Source: Erythrobacter insulae (GTDB lineage Bacteria; Pseudomonadota; Alphaproteobacteria; Sphingomonadales; Sphingomonadaceae). Taken from it: a DNA stretch of 64,000 nt. Below the pieces are notes generated by a model. The model saw only the letters and a program-made list of their open reading frames with translations. It was not told where the DNA came from and did no database searches. Position 1 is the first letter of the stretch, and every line of letters begins with the position of its first letter. Below are positions 19,085-29,633 of the stretch, piece by piece. Both the position numbers and the translations under genes were made by a program. Where the stretch lies: contig NZ_VHJK01000001.1 of assembly GCF_007004095.1 (NCBI RefSeq), forward strand, positions 1,368,501 to 1,432,500, in the 5' to 3' direction.

Positions 19085-19630
19085 TCACACGGTCCCTTCG
19101 AGATCTTCGCGCATCGCTGCGCCGTGTTTGAAGACTCTGGCAAGGATGAACAGAACAACCACCAGCAATAGACCGGTAAGATTAAGGCCTGCATCGACGG
19201 TCACTTTTTCGTGTCCGGCAGCATCTGCCCATGTTGCCACGATTAAGGCAAGGCCAGCCAGCGGGATCATCAAAACCTGAATTGAAAGCATGGTCCATGC
19301 CATGAAACTTAGCCGATCTGCATTCTCGGGAACGAACGGGTCTCGCTCGCCCACAGTGCCGATGATCGCGCGCAGTTTTCCGAAAAACAGAAACGCAAGC
19401 GCAACCGCGACAAGTATCAGCGCGAACAGCCCGATCAGCGGCATAATCGGCAGCTTAGTGACGATGTCAGCCTGTTCTGCAGTTATCTCGGAGTTGATTT
19501 CGTCCTGAAAGAAAATCACGACCGGGATCATGATGGCGACGAGCGCTCCGCCCAAGGCCAAGGCCCCCTGCATCAGGAATGTCAGCACCTTACCCGCCAG
19601 CAGCAATGGATCATTGAATTGGGTCTGCAT
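19085..19630 (-). CDS. DUF2975 membrane protein
   Basis: A 181-aa protein with four hydrophobic helices: one near the N-terminus, one in the middle before FGKLRAIIGTVGERDPF, and two in the second half. The cytoplasmic motif ERDPFVPENADRL is the DUF2975 hallmark. The ATG at 19630 has GGGGAAAG upstream and is better placed than the in-frame codon at 19663. It is the middle gene of a three-gene operon with a 46-aa exported peptide before it and an XRE regulator after it. Function is unknown; it may sense or anchor the regulator, which is inference only. Confidence 0.85.
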   Translation of the reverse strand: MQTQFNDPLLLAGKVLTFLMQGALALGGALVAIMIPVVIFFQDEINSEITAEQADIVTKLPIMPLIGLFALILVAVALAFLFFGKLRAIIGTVGERDPFVPENADRLSFMAWTMLSIQVLMIPLAGLALIVATWADAAGHEKVTVDAGLNLTGLLLVVVLFILARVFKHGAAMREDLEGTV

Positions 19631-19655
19631 TGTCTTTCCCCTTTCTGCCCTCGAA

Positions 19656-19796
19656 TCAGGCAAGCGCGATCATCGGCGCGATGGTCGGCGAAGTGTGCGC
19701 TTGCGCAGCGGGGACGCTTATGATCGTGCCGATTGAACCGAGCGTGAGAAAAAGTGCAGCGCAGATGGCGAGTGATTGATTGAAAAGCCGGGACAT
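19656..19796 (-). CDS. 46-aa peptide with a signal-like N-terminus
   Basis: A short ORF missed by length filters. It begins MSRLFNQSLAICAALFLTLG, continues with a hydrophobic stretch and ends in an AQA-type signal-peptidase site followed by about 13 residues (HTSPTIAPMIALA). AAGGAG lies 6 nt before the ATG, one of the best ribosome sites in the window. The stop is 25 bp before the DUF2975 start. Either an exported micro-peptide or a single-pass membrane peptide; no family recognised. It is the first gene of the operon, directly under the triple palindrome. Confidence 0.7.
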   Translation of the reverse strand: MSRLFNQSLAICAALFLTLGSIGTIISVPAAQAHTSPTIAPMIALA

Positions 19797-19817
19797 ATCG
19801 TTCTCCTTGATGTGTGA

Positions 19818-19888
19818 TATTGTTTATCAATAATTACGATCTAGAGGCGATCCGATTTATTGTCAATCAATAATATTGATAAACAATA
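19818..19888. promoter_or_regulatory. three TATTG-N5-CAATA palindromes
   Basis: Copies lie at 19818-19832 (N5 TTTAT), 19858-19872 (TCAAT) and 19874-19888 (ATAAA). The outer copies also form a perfect 16-bp inverted repeat with each other (19817-19832 and 19874-19889). Centres are 40 and 16 bp apart. They overlap the expected promoter of the 46-aa peptide/DUF2975/XRE operon, so they are the likely operators of the XRE protein. Confidence 0.75.
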
Positions 19889-20233
19889 TGTCCCTTATCG
19901 TTTTTCGAATTTCTGCATTGATGAGGGCTGCGGGTTTTGCGCTCCTCCGCATCCCCCTGTTGACGCCCGGAGCATCAAATCCTACATGGTCAGGACACGC
20001 CAGCTTCGAGAAAGACCGATTCATACGCGGGGATCGGTTCCAGAATAGAAGCGGCGATTTGCTATAATCGCGACGAAGAATGCAGCTGCATCCCGACCAT
20101 TCGAGAGAGTGGGATCGAGGCATGTGGCTTGTTTTGCGTTGTAATAGCAATCATGTCTCGCGTGACGTGAAATCCCAATTGAGCGCGCGGGCATTCGTCT
20201 CGCGTGCGACCAACAAAGAGGCATATCTCTTCC
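19889..20233 (+). promoter_or_regulatory. rpoB upstream region with candidate promoter
   Basis: A 345-bp non-coding stretch between the palindromes and rpoB. TTGACG (19960-19965), 17 bp, TACATG (19983-19988) is the best promoter-like pair for rpoBC; the -10 is weak. This would leave a leader of about 240 nt. No terminator or riboswitch was recognised. Confidence 0.35.
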
Positions 20234-23200
20234 ATGGCGACCAAGGCAAAGGCCCTTAAAACCTCGAACAAGCTCCGCAGCCGCAAGGCGCAGGGCACCG
20301 CGAAAAAGCGGATCCGCAAAATTTTTGGTGACATTCACGAAGTCGTGGACATGCCAAACCTGATCGAGGTTCAGCGCGAGAGCTACGAACAGTTCCTGCG
20401 CTCTGATCCGTCGATCGATTATGTATCCGGTCTTGAAAAAACGCTGCGCAGCGTTTTCCCGATCCGGGATTTTGCTGGCACCGCTGAGCTCGATTTCGTT
20501 AATTACGAACTCGAACCGCCCAAATATGACACGACCGAGTGCCGCCAGCGCGGGATCACCTATGCCGCGCCCATGAAGGTGACGCTGCGCCTGATCGTTT
20601 TCGAAGTCGATCAGGAAACCGAAACCCGTTCCGTTCTCGATATCAAAGAGCAGGACGTTTACATGGGCGATATGCCGCTCATGACCGATAACGGCACCTT
20701 TATTATCAACGGCACCGAGCGCGTTATCGTATCCCAGATGCACCGTTCGCCGGGCGTATTGTTCGATCACGATCGCGGCAAAACGCACTCCTCGGGCAAA
20801 CTCCTGTTTGCTGCGCGCGTGATCCCATATCGCGGCTCATGGCTTGATTTCGAATTCGACGCCAAAGACATCGTGAACGTCCGCATCGACCGTAAGCGTA
20901 AGCTGCCGGTCACTGCGCTGCTTTATGCGCTTGGTCTCGATAGCGAAGAAATTCTCCATCACTTCTACGACACGGTGACGTGGGAGCGTGCCAAAGACGG
21001 TTGGAAGATTCCTTTCAACGCCGAAAACTGGCGCGGCCAGAAACCATCTTTCGCGTTGGTGGATGCCAAGACTGGCGAAGAAATCTTCGCTGCTGGCCAA
21101 AAGATCAGCCCGCGTGCTGCCAATAAAGCTGCCAAAGATGGTCTGACCGAGCTCCTGCTGCCAACCGAAGAAGTTGTCAGCCGTTATGCCGCTCGCGATA
21201 TGATCGATGAAAGCACGGGCCGCATTTACGTCGAAGCGGGTGAGGAACTGACGCTTGAGCATGTCGAAACTTTCGACAATGCGGGCATCGACAGCCTCGA
21301 GTTGCTCGACATTGATGAAATCAACACCGGCCCATGGATTCGCAACACGCTGGCGGTCGATAAGGCTGAAAACCGTGATGAGGGTCTGGAAGCCATCTAC
21401 AAGGTGATGCGTCCGGGTGAGCCGCCGACCAAGGAAACCGCAGACGCCCTGTTCGAAGGCCTGTTCTTCGATGGCGAACGCTATGACCTTTCCGCCGTTG
21501 GCCGTGTGAAGCTCAACATGCGTCTCGAGCTTGATGCCGAAGACACCGTGACAACGCTGCGCAAGGAAGACATCCTTGCCGTGGTCAAGGAACTCGTCGG
21601 TCTGAAAGACGGCAAGGGCGAAGTTGATGATATCGACAACCTTGGCAACCGCCGCGTCCGTTCGGTAGGTGAACTGCTCGAAAACCAGTACCGCGTCGGT
21701 CTGCTCCGCATGGAGCGCGCCGTTAAAGAGCGTATGAGCAGTGTCGATGTATCGACTGTGATGCCAAACGATCTGATCAATGCGAAACCCGCCGTGGCTG
21801 CGGTTCGTGAATTCTTCGGCTCTTCGCAGCTGTCGCAGTTTATGGATCAGACCAACCCGCTTTCCGAAGTCACCCACAAACGCCGCGTCTCAGCGCTTGG
21901 CCCAGGTGGTTTGACCCGTGAGCGCGCTGGCTTTGAAGTTCGCGACGTTCACCCGACCCACTATGGCCGGATTTGTCCGATTGAAACGCCGGAAGGCCCG
22001 AATATCGGACTCATCAACTCGCTGGCATCATTCAGCCGGGTCAACAAATATGGCTTCATCGAAACTCCATATCGCCGCGTAGAAGACAACAAAGTCACTG
22101 GCGATGTTGTCTATCTGTCGGCCATGGAAGAGCAGAAGCACACCGTTGCGCAGGCATCGGCTGAGTTGAACCCTGATGGCTCTTTCGCCGAAGAGCTGAT
22201 CTCGGCTCGTCAATCGGGCGATAACCTGATGGCTCCGAATGAGCAGATCACATTGATGGATGTTTCTCCGAAACAGCTCGTTTCGGTCGCGGCATCGCTC
22301 ATCCCGTTCCTTGAAAACGATGACGCAAACCGCGCATTGATGGGCTCCAACATGCAGCGTCAGGCTGTGCCGCTTGTGAAAGCAGAGGCACCTTGGGTCG
22401 GTACCGGCATGGAAGAGACCGTGGCGCGCGATTCGGGCGCTGCGATTGCTGCGCGACGTGGCGGAATTGTCGACCAGGTCGATGCGACCCGGATCGTGAT
22501 CCGCGCCATCGGTGATGTCGAAGCTGGCCAGTCGGGCGTCGATATCTACACCTTGCAAAAATTCCAGCGTTCGAACCAGAACACCTGCATCAATCAGCGT
22601 CCGCTGGTCAAAGTTGGTGAAACGATCGAAGCGGGCGATATCATTGCTGACGGTCCATCGACCGACATCGGTGAACTTGCGCTGGGCAAAAACAGCCTCG
22701 TCGCGTTTATGCCGTGGAATGGTTACAACTACGAAGATTCGATCCTGATCTCAGAGCGCATCGTGAAAGACGACGTGTTCACTTCGATCCATATCGAAGA
22801 ATTCGAGGTCATGGCTCGCGATACCAAATTGGGTCCGGAAGACATCACGCGCGACATTCCAAACGTCGGTGAAGAAGCGCTCCGCAACCTCGATGAGGCG
22901 GGTATCGTCTATATCGGTGCAGAGGTGCATCCGGGCGATATTCTGGTCGGCAAGATCACGCCAAAGGGCGAAAGCCCGATGACGCCGGAAGAAAAACTTC
23001 TGCGCGCCATCTTTGGCGAGAAAGCTTCTGATGTTCGTGATACCTCGCTGCGCTTGCCGCCTGGTGTTGCCGGAACCATCGTTGAAGTTCGTGTCTTCAA
23101 CCGTCACGGTATCGAGATTGATGACCGTACGCGGGCGATCCAGAACGAGGAAATCGAGCGTCTGCGGAAAGATGCCGCTGACGAACGCGCAATTCTTAAC

Positions 23201-24436
23201 CGTGCGACCTACAACCGTCTGCGTGACATGTTGATCGGCCAGACTGCTTCGGCAACGCCAAAGGGTCTTAAGAAAGGCGTAGAGATCACTGCCGAATTGC
23301 TCGACGAAGTCGAGCGCCATGAATGGTTCAAATTCGCTGTGGCGGATGATGGCCGGCAGGCACAAATCGAAGCGATCAAGACGCAGTACGACGAAGCTGT
23401 CGGCGGGATCGATGCCAAATTCGCAGACCGTAAGGAAAAGCTGGAGCGCGGTGATGAACTCGCACCGGGCGTTCTGAAAATGGTCAAGGTCTTCGTTGCT
23501 GTTAAGCGCAAGCTGCAGCCGGGCGACAAGATGGCCGGCCGTCACGGAAACAAGGGTGTGATTTCACGCATTCTGCCGGTCGAGGACATGCCATTCCTTG
23601 AAGATGGCACCGCAGTTGACCTCGTGCTCAACCCGCTTGGTGTTCCATCGCGTATGAACGTGGGTCAGATCTTTGAAACGCATCTGGGCTTCGCCGCACG
23701 CGGGCTCGGCATGGATATCGCGGACAAGCTCGAAGAGTGGAAGCGCGCCAATCCTAACGCTGCAGAAGACTACAAGAACGTGAAGCCACCCGAAGCGGTC
23801 GTAGAACGTCTCAAGGATATCTATGGCGAACAGTATTTCGAAGATCTCGAAAGCCGTTCGGCAGAGCAGATCGTTGAGCTTGCAGGGAACCTCGCAGCCG
23901 GTGTTCCGATGGGTACGCCTGTGTTCGATGGTGCGCGTGAGCCGGATGTTTCGGACATGCTGGTCAAGGCCGGCATCGACAGCTCTGGCCAGTCGACTCT
24001 GTTCGATGGCCGGACCGGTGAAGCATTTGATCGCAAGGTCACAGTAGGCATCATCTACATGCTTAAACTGCATCACCTTGTGGATGACAAAATCCACGCC
24101 CGTTCGATCGGTCCGTACTCGCTCGTCACGCAGCAGCCGCTGGGTGGTAAGGCGCAGTTCGGTGGTCAGCGCTTTGGTGAGATGGAAGTCTGGGCACTGC
24201 AGGCGTATGGCGCCGCCTACACCTTGCAGGAAATGCTCACCGTCAAATCGGATGACGTCGTTGGCCGGACCAAGGTCTACGAAGCGATCGTCAAAGGCGA
24301 TGACACCTTCGAAGCGGGCATTCCGGAGAGCTTTAACGTTCTCGTGAAGGAAATGCGCTCGCTGGGCATGAACGTCGAACTCACATCGCTTGGCGATGGC
24401 GAAGGCGGCGATGAGTGGCCGGAGGCAGCGGAATAG
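20234..24436 (+). CDS. rpoB: RNA polymerase beta subunit
   Basis: A 1400-aa catalytic core subunit. The rifampicin pocket reads [16 protein letters not shown] then [14 protein letters not shown], with the Ser, Asp, His, Arg and Ser positions that commonly mutate to resistance all wild type, so sensitivity is predicted. The C-terminal clamp contacts and [13 protein letters not shown] are present. A GTG 30 bp upstream is in frame, but the ATG at 20234 gives the usual alphaproteobacterial start MATKAKAL. Cotranscribed with rpoC (82-bp gap with a hairpin). Its upstream neighbour is not rplL as in most bacteria. Confidence 0.97.
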   Translation: MATKAKALKTSNKLRSRKAQGTAKKRIRKIFGDIHEVVDMPNLIEVQRESYEQFLRSDPSIDYVSGLEKTLRSVFPIRDFAGTAELDFVNYELEPPKYDTTECRQRGITYAAPMKVTLRLIVFEVDQETETRSVLDIKEQDVYMGDMPLMTDNGTFIINGTERVIVSQMHRSPGVLFDHDRGKTHSSGKLLFAARVIPYRGSWLDFEFDAKDIVNVRIDRKRKLPVTALLYALGLDSEEILHHFYDTVTWERAKDGWKIPFNAENWRGQKPSFALVDAKTGEEIFAAGQKISPRAANKAAKDGLTELLLPTEEVVSRYAARDMIDESTGRIYVEAGEELTLEHVETFDNAGIDSLELLDIDEINTGPWIRNTLAVDKAENRDEGLEAIYKVMRPGEPPTKETADALFEGLFFDGERYDLSAVGRVKLNMRLELDAEDTVTTLRKEDILAVVKELVGLKDGKGEVDDIDNLGNRRVRSVGELLENQYRVGLLRMERAVKERMSSVDVSTVMPNDLINAKPAVAAVREFFGSSQLSQFMDQTNPLSEVTHKRRVSALGPGGLTRERAGFEVRDVHPTHYGRICPIETPEGPNIGLINSLASFSRVNKYGFIETPYRRVEDNKVTGDVVYLSAMEEQKHTVAQASAELNPDGSFAEELISARQSGDNLMAPNEQITLMDVSPKQLVSVAASLIPFLENDDANRALMGSNMQRQAVPLVKAEAPWVGTGMEETVARDSGAAIAARRGGIVDQVDATRIVIRAIGDVEAGQSGVDIYTLQKFQRSNQNTCINQRPLVKVGETIEAGDIIADGPSTDIGELALGKNSLVAFMPWNGYNYEDSILISERIVKDDVFTSIHIEEFEVMARDTKLGPEDITRDIPNVGEEALRNLDEAGIVYIGAEVHPGDILVGKITPKGESPMTPEEKLLRAIFGEKASDVRDTSLRLPPGVAGTIVEVRVFNRHGIEIDDRTRAIQNEEIERLRKDAADERAILNRATYNRLRDMLIGQTASATPKGLKKGVEITAELLDEVERHEWFKFAVADDGRQAQIEAIKTQYDEAVGGIDAKFADRKEKLERGDELAPGVLKMVKVFVAVKRKLQPGDKMAGRHGNKGVISRILPVEDMPFLEDGTAVDLVLNPLGVPSRMNVGQIFETHLGFAARGLGMDIADKLEEWKRANPNAAEDYKNVKPPEAVVERLKDIYGEQYFEDLESRSAEQIVELAGNLAAGVPMGTPVFDGAREPDVSDMLVKAGIDSSGQSTLFDGRTGEAFDRKVTVGIIYMLKLHHLVDDKIHARSIGPYSLVTQQPLGGKAQFGGQRFGEMEVWALQAYGAAYTLQEMLTVKSDDVVGRTKVYEAIVKGDDTFEAGIPESFNVLVKEMRSLGMNVELTSLGDGEGGDEWPEAAE

Positions 24437-24443
24437 AGGGGGC

Positions 24444-24469
24444 GGGCCCAAATACTAACCTTTGGGCCC
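24444..24469 (+). other. hairpin in the rpoB-rpoC intergenic region
   Basis: A perfect 9-bp stem GGGCCCAAA/TTTGGGCCC with an 8-nt loop, 8 bp after the rpoB stop and 50 bp before rpoC. There is no T-run, so it is more likely an mRNA-processing or stability element than a terminator. Confidence 0.6.
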
Positions 24470-24518
24470 CTTCCACCTTCGCTACCCAAGAGATTTCACC
24501 CCCTGAGGGAAACAAGTC

Positions 24519-27500
24519 ATGAATGAACTGACCAAATTCACCAACCAACTGGCTAAGCCGGAAACTTTCGACCAGATCCAGATCGGGATCGCATCACCAG
24601 AGCGCATCCGTTCGTGGTCGTTCGGCGAGATCAAAAAGCCGGAAACCATCAACTATCGTACGTTCAAACCTGAGCGTGATGGATTGTTCTGTGCCCGCAT
24701 CTTCGGTCCGGTAAAGGACTACGAATGCCTGTGCGGCAAGTACAAGCGGATGAAGTACAAAGGCGTCGTCTGCGAAAAGTGCGGCGTTGAAGTTACCGTT
24801 ACGAAAGTGCGCCGCGAGCGCATGGGTCACATCGAGCTGGCCGCGCCGGTAGCGCATATCTGGTACCTCAAATCGCTGCCATCGCGCATCGGCCTGCTGC
24901 TTGATATTCAGCTAAAACAGCTTGAGCGCATTCTCTATTTCGAAAGCTATGTGGTGATCGAGCCGGGCCTGACCCCGCTTGAGAAATTCCAGCTGCTGAC
25001 CGAAGACGAACTGCTCGAAGCGCAGGACGAATATGGCGAAGACGCGTTCTCCGCCGATATCGGTGCAGAGGCCGTTAAGATCATGCTGATGGATCTTGAT
25101 CTCGAGCAAGAGCGCGATGATCTGATGGAAGAGCTGGCGGTTACCAAGTCGACGCTCAAGCCAAAGAAAATCATCAAGCGCCTCAAGGTCGTTGAAAGCT
25201 TCATCGATTCAGGCAACCGTCCCGAGTGGATGATCCTCGAAGTCATCCCTGTAATCCCGCCAGAGCTGCGCCCGCTGGTGCCGCTGGATGGTGGCCGTTT
25301 CGCAACGTCCGATCTCAACGATCTGTATCGCCGCGTGATCAACCGTAACAACCGTTTGAAACGCCTGATTGAACTGCGCGCGCCGGACATCATTGTCCGC
25401 AACGAAAAGCGTATGCTTCAGGAAGCTGTTGATGCGCTGTTTGACAATGGCCGCCGCGGCCGTGTGATCACCGGTGCGAACAAGCGTCCACTGAAATCTT
25501 TGAGCGACATGCTCAAGGGTAAGCAGGGCCGTTTCCGTCAGAACTTGCTTGGTAAGCGCGTGGATTATTCCGGTCGTTCGGTCATCGTGACCGGCCCGGA
25601 ATTGAAGCTGCATCAGTGCGGTCTACCAAAGAAAATGGCGCTCGAGCTGTTCAAGCCGTTCATCTACGCCCGTCTCGATGCAAAGGGTCTTTCGATGACT
25701 CTCAAGCAGGCGAAAAAATGGGTCGAGAAAGAGCGCAAGGAAGTCTGGGACATCCTCGACGAAGTGATCCGCGAGCACCCGGTTCTGCTGAACCGCGCGC
25801 CAACGCTTCACCGTCTTGGCATCCAGGCGTTTGAACCGGTTCTGATCGAAGGTAAGGCGATTCAGCTTCACCCGCTGGTCTGCTCGGCTTTCAACGCCGA
25901 CTTTGACGGTGACCAAATGGCTGTTCACGTCCCGCTGTCGCTTGAAGCGCAGCTGGAAGCGCGTGTGCTCATGATGTCCACCAACAACATCCTGTCCCCG
26001 GCCAACGGTAAACCGATCATCGTGCCTTCGCAGGATATGGTCTTGGGCCTCTATTATCTCTCGATGGAGCGTCAGGAAAAAACCCCTGAGTTCCTCGAGA
26101 ATGAAGACGGCACCAAAGTTGAAAAACTCCCACGTTTTTCTGACATGGCCGAAGTGCACCAGGCGCTGGAAACCAAAGCAGTCACGCTTCACACCAAAAT
26201 TCTCGCCCGCGTTCCGCAGGCCGATGAAAAAGGCAAAGTGACGATGAAGCGCTTTGAAACCACGCCAGGCCGGATGCTGATCGGTGAATGTCTGCCGACG
26301 AACCACAAGGTTCCGTTCGACATCATCAACCGTCTGCTGACGAAGAAAGACATCGGCGACGTGATCGACGAAGTCTATCGCCACACCGGTCAGAAAGACA
26401 CTGTGCTGTTTGCCGATGCCATCATGGTTCTCGGTTTCCGCCACGCGTTTAAAGCCGGTATCTCGTTCGGTAAGGACGACATGATCATCCCTGATTCCAA
26501 AATCAAAATGGTTCAGGATACCAAAGATCTGGTTGCCGGTTACGAACAGCAATATCAGGACGGTCTGATCACGCAGCAGGAAAAATACAACAAGGTTATC
26601 GACGCTTGGAGCAAGTGTGGTGATCTGGTTGCTGATGCGATGATGGCCGAAATCAAAGCCACGCCAATCGGCGAAGACGGCAAAGAAGCGCAGATCAACT
26701 CGATCTACATGATGAGCCATTCCGGTGCGCGTGGTTCGCCCGCGCAGATGAAGCAGCTTGCCGGTATGCGCGGTCTGATGGCCAAGCCTTCGGGCGAGAT
26801 TATCGAAACCCCGATTATCTCGAACTTTAAGGAAGGTCTGTCCGTCCTTGAATACTTCAACTCCACCCACGGCGCACGTAAAGGCCTTGCTGATACCGCG
26901 CTTAAGACGGCAAACTCAGGCTACCTGACCCGCCGTCTGGTTGACGTATCGCAAGACTGCACGATCGTAGAAAACGACTGTAAGACCGAAAACGCGCTGG
27001 AAATGCGCGCCATCGTTCAAGGTGGTTCGGTGATCGCATCTTTGGGTGAGCGTATTCTGGGCCGCACCGTGGCTGAGGATATCGTCAACGCAGCGACGGG
27101 CGAAGTGATCGTCAAGGCTGGCACGTTGATTGACGAGCCAATGGTGAAAGAAATCGAAGCAGCCGAAACACAGTCTGCCAAGATTCGTTCGCCGCTGGTT
27201 TGTGAAGCCGATCAGGGTGTTTGCGGAACATGTTATGGCCGTGACCTTGCCCGCGGTACTCCGGTGAATATCGGGGAAGCTGTCGGCGTTATCGCTGCCC
27301 AGTCAATCGGTGAGCCCGGTACCCAGCTTACGATGCGGACGTTCCACATCGGCGGCGCGGCCCAGCTCAACGAAACTTCGCACCTTGAATCGATCTCAAC
27401 CGGTAAGGTTGAATTGCGCGGCATGCCGACCATCACCGATAAAAAAGGCCGCATTCTGTCGCTCGCTCGTAGCGGTGAAATCGCTGTTATCGATGCCGAA

Positions 27501-28808
27501 GGCCGCGAACGCGAGATGCACAAGGTTCCTTACGGCACCGTGCTCATGTTCAAGGATGGCGACAAGGTCAAAGAAGGCGACCGTCTGGCTGAATGGGATC
27601 CGTTCACCCTGCCGATCATCACCGAGCAATCTGGTGTTGTGAAGTATCAGGACCTCGTCGAAGGCACCACGCTTGAAGAGCAAACCGATGACGCGACGGG
27701 CATTGCCCAGCGCGTTGTGACCGAAAACCGGGCAACCGGTCGCAAGAAAAAGGAAGAGCTGCGTCCGCGCATGACTCTTCTCAGCGAAGGTCAAAGCGAA
27801 GATGAAACCGAAGCGCAGCGTTATATGCTCGCTCCGGGTACGACGCTTTCGGTGGAAGACGGCCAGACTGTTGAAGCGGGTGACATCCTTGCGCGTGCAT
27901 CGCGTGAAGCTGCGAAAACCCGTGATATTACCGGTGGTCTTCCCCGCGTTGCGGAACTGTTCGAAGCGCGTCTTCCAAAAGACATGTCGGTTATCGCCAA
28001 GATTTCGGGCAAGATCGAATTCGTTCGCGAATACAAAGCCAAGCGTAAGATTGCGATCGTTCCCGAGGAAGGTGATGCAGTCGAGTACCTGATCCCCAAG
28101 ACCAAGGTGATCGACGTGCAAGAGGGCGACTTTGTGAAGAAGGGTGATACCCTGATCTCAGGTTCGCCGAACCCGCACGACATCCTTGAAGTCATGGGCG
28201 TTGAGGCGCTGTCCGAATATCTCGTCAACGAGATCCAGGAAGTTTACCGACTGCAGGGCGTGAAAATCAACGACAAGCACATCGAGGTGATCGTTCGCCA
28301 GATGTTGCAGAAGGTTGAAATCACCCATGGCGGTGACACAACGCTGCTTCCGGGCGAACAGGTTGATCTTGCAGAAATGCAGGAAATCAACGCCAAGCTG
28401 ACCAAGTCAAAACAGCCTGCACAGGGCACTCCGATCCTGCTCGGCATTACCAAGGCGTCGCTGCAAACTCGCAGCTTCATCTCTGCTGCGTCGTTCCAGG
28501 AAACCACTCGCGTGCTTACGCAGGCTTCGGTGGAAGGTAAGAAGGACACGCTGATCGGTCTCAAGGAGAACGTGATCGTTGGTCGTCTTATCCCGGCTGG
28601 TACTGGTGCAGGCATGAACCGTATGCGTGTGACCGCATCCAGCCGTGACGCTGCGCTGAAAGCTGCTTGGAAGAAGCAGCAGGACAAACTTGCAGCGGCT
28701 AATGCTGTTGCGCCCGAGCCTGCTGCCGATCCGGTTTCCAGCGAAGAAGCCATGAAAGCAGCCATGGGCGGCGGTGCAAGCACCGACGAAACACCGGCCG
28801 CTGAATAA
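24519..28808 (+). CDS. rpoC: RNA polymerase beta' subunit
   Basis: A 1429-aa catalytic subunit. The N-terminal zinc site is [20 protein letters not shown]. The Mg-binding loop is [12 protein letters not shown], and the second zinc site has [15 protein letters not shown]. The trigger-loop region [20 protein letters not shown] is intact. SD GAGGGA lies before the ATG. The C-terminal tail is Ala-rich and divergent, as usual. A strong terminator follows 19 bp after the stop. Confidence 0.98.
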   Translation: MNELTKFTNQLAKPETFDQIQIGIASPERIRSWSFGEIKKPETINYRTFKPERDGLFCARIFGPVKDYECLCGKYKRMKYKGVVCEKCGVEVTVTKVRRERMGHIELAAPVAHIWYLKSLPSRIGLLLDIQLKQLERILYFESYVVIEPGLTPLEKFQLLTEDELLEAQDEYGEDAFSADIGAEAVKIMLMDLDLEQERDDLMEELAVTKSTLKPKKIIKRLKVVESFIDSGNRPEWMILEVIPVIPPELRPLVPLDGGRFATSDLNDLYRRVINRNNRLKRLIELRAPDIIVRNEKRMLQEAVDALFDNGRRGRVITGANKRPLKSLSDMLKGKQGRFRQNLLGKRVDYSGRSVIVTGPELKLHQCGLPKKMALELFKPFIYARLDAKGLSMTLKQAKKWVEKERKEVWDILDEVIREHPVLLNRAPTLHRLGIQAFEPVLIEGKAIQLHPLVCSAFNADFDGDQMAVHVPLSLEAQLEARVLMMSTNNILSPANGKPIIVPSQDMVLGLYYLSMERQEKTPEFLENEDGTKVEKLPRFSDMAEVHQALETKAVTLHTKILARVPQADEKGKVTMKRFETTPGRMLIGECLPTNHKVPFDIINRLLTKKDIGDVIDEVYRHTGQKDTVLFADAIMVLGFRHAFKAGISFGKDDMIIPDSKIKMVQDTKDLVAGYEQQYQDGLITQQEKYNKVIDAWSKCGDLVADAMMAEIKATPIGEDGKEAQINSIYMMSHSGARGSPAQMKQLAGMRGLMAKPSGEIIETPIISNFKEGLSVLEYFNSTHGARKGLADTALKTANSGYLTRRLVDVSQDCTIVENDCKTENALEMRAIVQGGSVIASLGERILGRTVAEDIVNAATGEVIVKAGTLIDEPMVKEIEAAETQSAKIRSPLVCEADQGVCGTCYGRDLARGTPVNIGEAVGVIAAQSIGEPGTQLTMRTFHIGGAAQLNETSHLESISTGKVELRGMPTITDKKGRILSLARSGEIAVIDAEGREREMHKVPYGTVLMFKDGDKVKEGDRLAEWDPFTLPIITEQSGVVKYQDLVEGTTLEEQTDDATGIAQRVVTENRATGRKKKEELRPRMTLLSEGQSEDETEAQRYMLAPGTTLSVEDGQTVEAGDILARASREAAKTRDITGGLPRVAELFEARLPKDMSVIAKISGKIEFVREYKAKRKIAIVPEEGDAVEYLIPKTKVIDVQEGDFVKKGDTLISGSPNPHDILEVMGVEALSEYLVNEIQEVYRLQGVKINDKHIEVIVRQMLQKVEITHGGDTTLLPGEQVDLAEMQEINAKLTKSKQPAQGTPILLGITKASLQTRSFISAASFQETTRVLTQASVEGKKDTLIGLKENVIVGRLIPAGTGAGMNRMRVTASSRDAALKAAWKKQQDKLAAANAVAPEPAADPVSSEEAMKAAMGGGASTDETPAAE

Positions 28809-28826
28809 GACAGGCTAACAAAGACG

Positions 28827-28865
28827 AAAAAGCCCCGCTGCAGCATTGCTGTGGCGGGGCTTTTT
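28827..28865 (+). terminator. rpoBC terminator
   Basis: Stem GCCCCGC/GCGGGGC flanked by AAAAA and TTTTT, with a 15-nt loop that can extend the stem. Confidence 0.93.
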
Positions 28866-28938
28866 GCATCCCGGGCCTTCACATTGTGCATTTCGCGCAT
28901 CGTGATAGGCTCCCGGTCGAGAAACGAGGGGATGCGAT

Positions 28939-29576
28939 ATGAAGAAGTTTGCCTTGGCGATCGCCGCGATCAGCCTGATACTTCCGGTTCAATTGTGGGC
29001 GCAGGAGACGGTGGTTGTTACCGGTTCGCGGATTACTTCGTCAAACCCATATATGTGAATTCTGACTCGCGCGATGCATCCGTTCGTTCGGCAGAAGTCA
29101 CCGCGATGCTGCAGGCTGCGATCGCGCGGGCTCAATCCCAGGCAATTGCTTTGGTGGCAGGTGATTACAAGCTTGCGCCGCTAACGCTCGCGGCCATGGA
29201 CGATCTGACATTTGGCAGGGGAAACCGTCCAGATACGACCAGAGTGAAGATTTACGCACGGCTTCCGGTGGGTGGTAAATTCACAAGTGTGGATCAGGTC
29301 GATGAAGCAATCACGGCGTTCCAGAAATCTGTGCCTGCGACCGGTCGATCATACATCGAAAGCGGCCCGACCGATCTCGCGATCGATAATCCTGATCAAT
29401 ATCGAGGTGCCGTGGTGAAAGCGATTGCCGACGAATCAAAGCGTTATGCGGCCATGTTCGGTAGCGATTACGGGATCGAAATCCGCGGTCTCGATTCAGA
29501 GCTCTATTTCAAACAAGCGAGCCAGACCGAGGTGTTCCTGTATATCGAACACAATTTCGTGATTAAGCCGAAATAG
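28939..29576 (+). pseudogene. frameshifted gene for an exported protein with a 'VVVTGSRI' start
   Basis: An ATG at 28939, with SD GAGGGG, opens a signal peptide ending LWAQ, then ETVVVTGSRITSSNPYM and a TGA at 29056. The +2 frame continues without stops to 29576, starting RFADYFVKPIYVNSDSRDA and ending FLYIEHNFVIKPK. The second part has the look of a SIMPL/DUF541-like sphingomonad family in which the two pieces form one polypeptide, joined by a variable linker. Both frames read the same bases around 29022-29040, so a deletion not divisible by three, or a sequencing error, probably removed the linker. The long frame alone has no credible start: its first GTG lies inside the rpoC terminator. 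Confidence 0.65.
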
Positions 29577-29633
29577 GCGCGTCAGACGCACGGAATGCTT
29601 TAACTGCGCGCCAATCGGCGTATATCGGCGCGC

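Noticed and set aside
20837..28228. Many long minus-strand open frames inside rpoB and rpoC (up to ~415 codons)
   Set aside because: They lie opposite strongly conserved coding sequence, have no SD or domain, and are expected in high-GC genes.
28851..28938. Upstream extension of the gene after rpoC to a GTG at 28851
   Set aside because: It begins inside the rpoC terminator and encodes no signal-like or conserved sequence.
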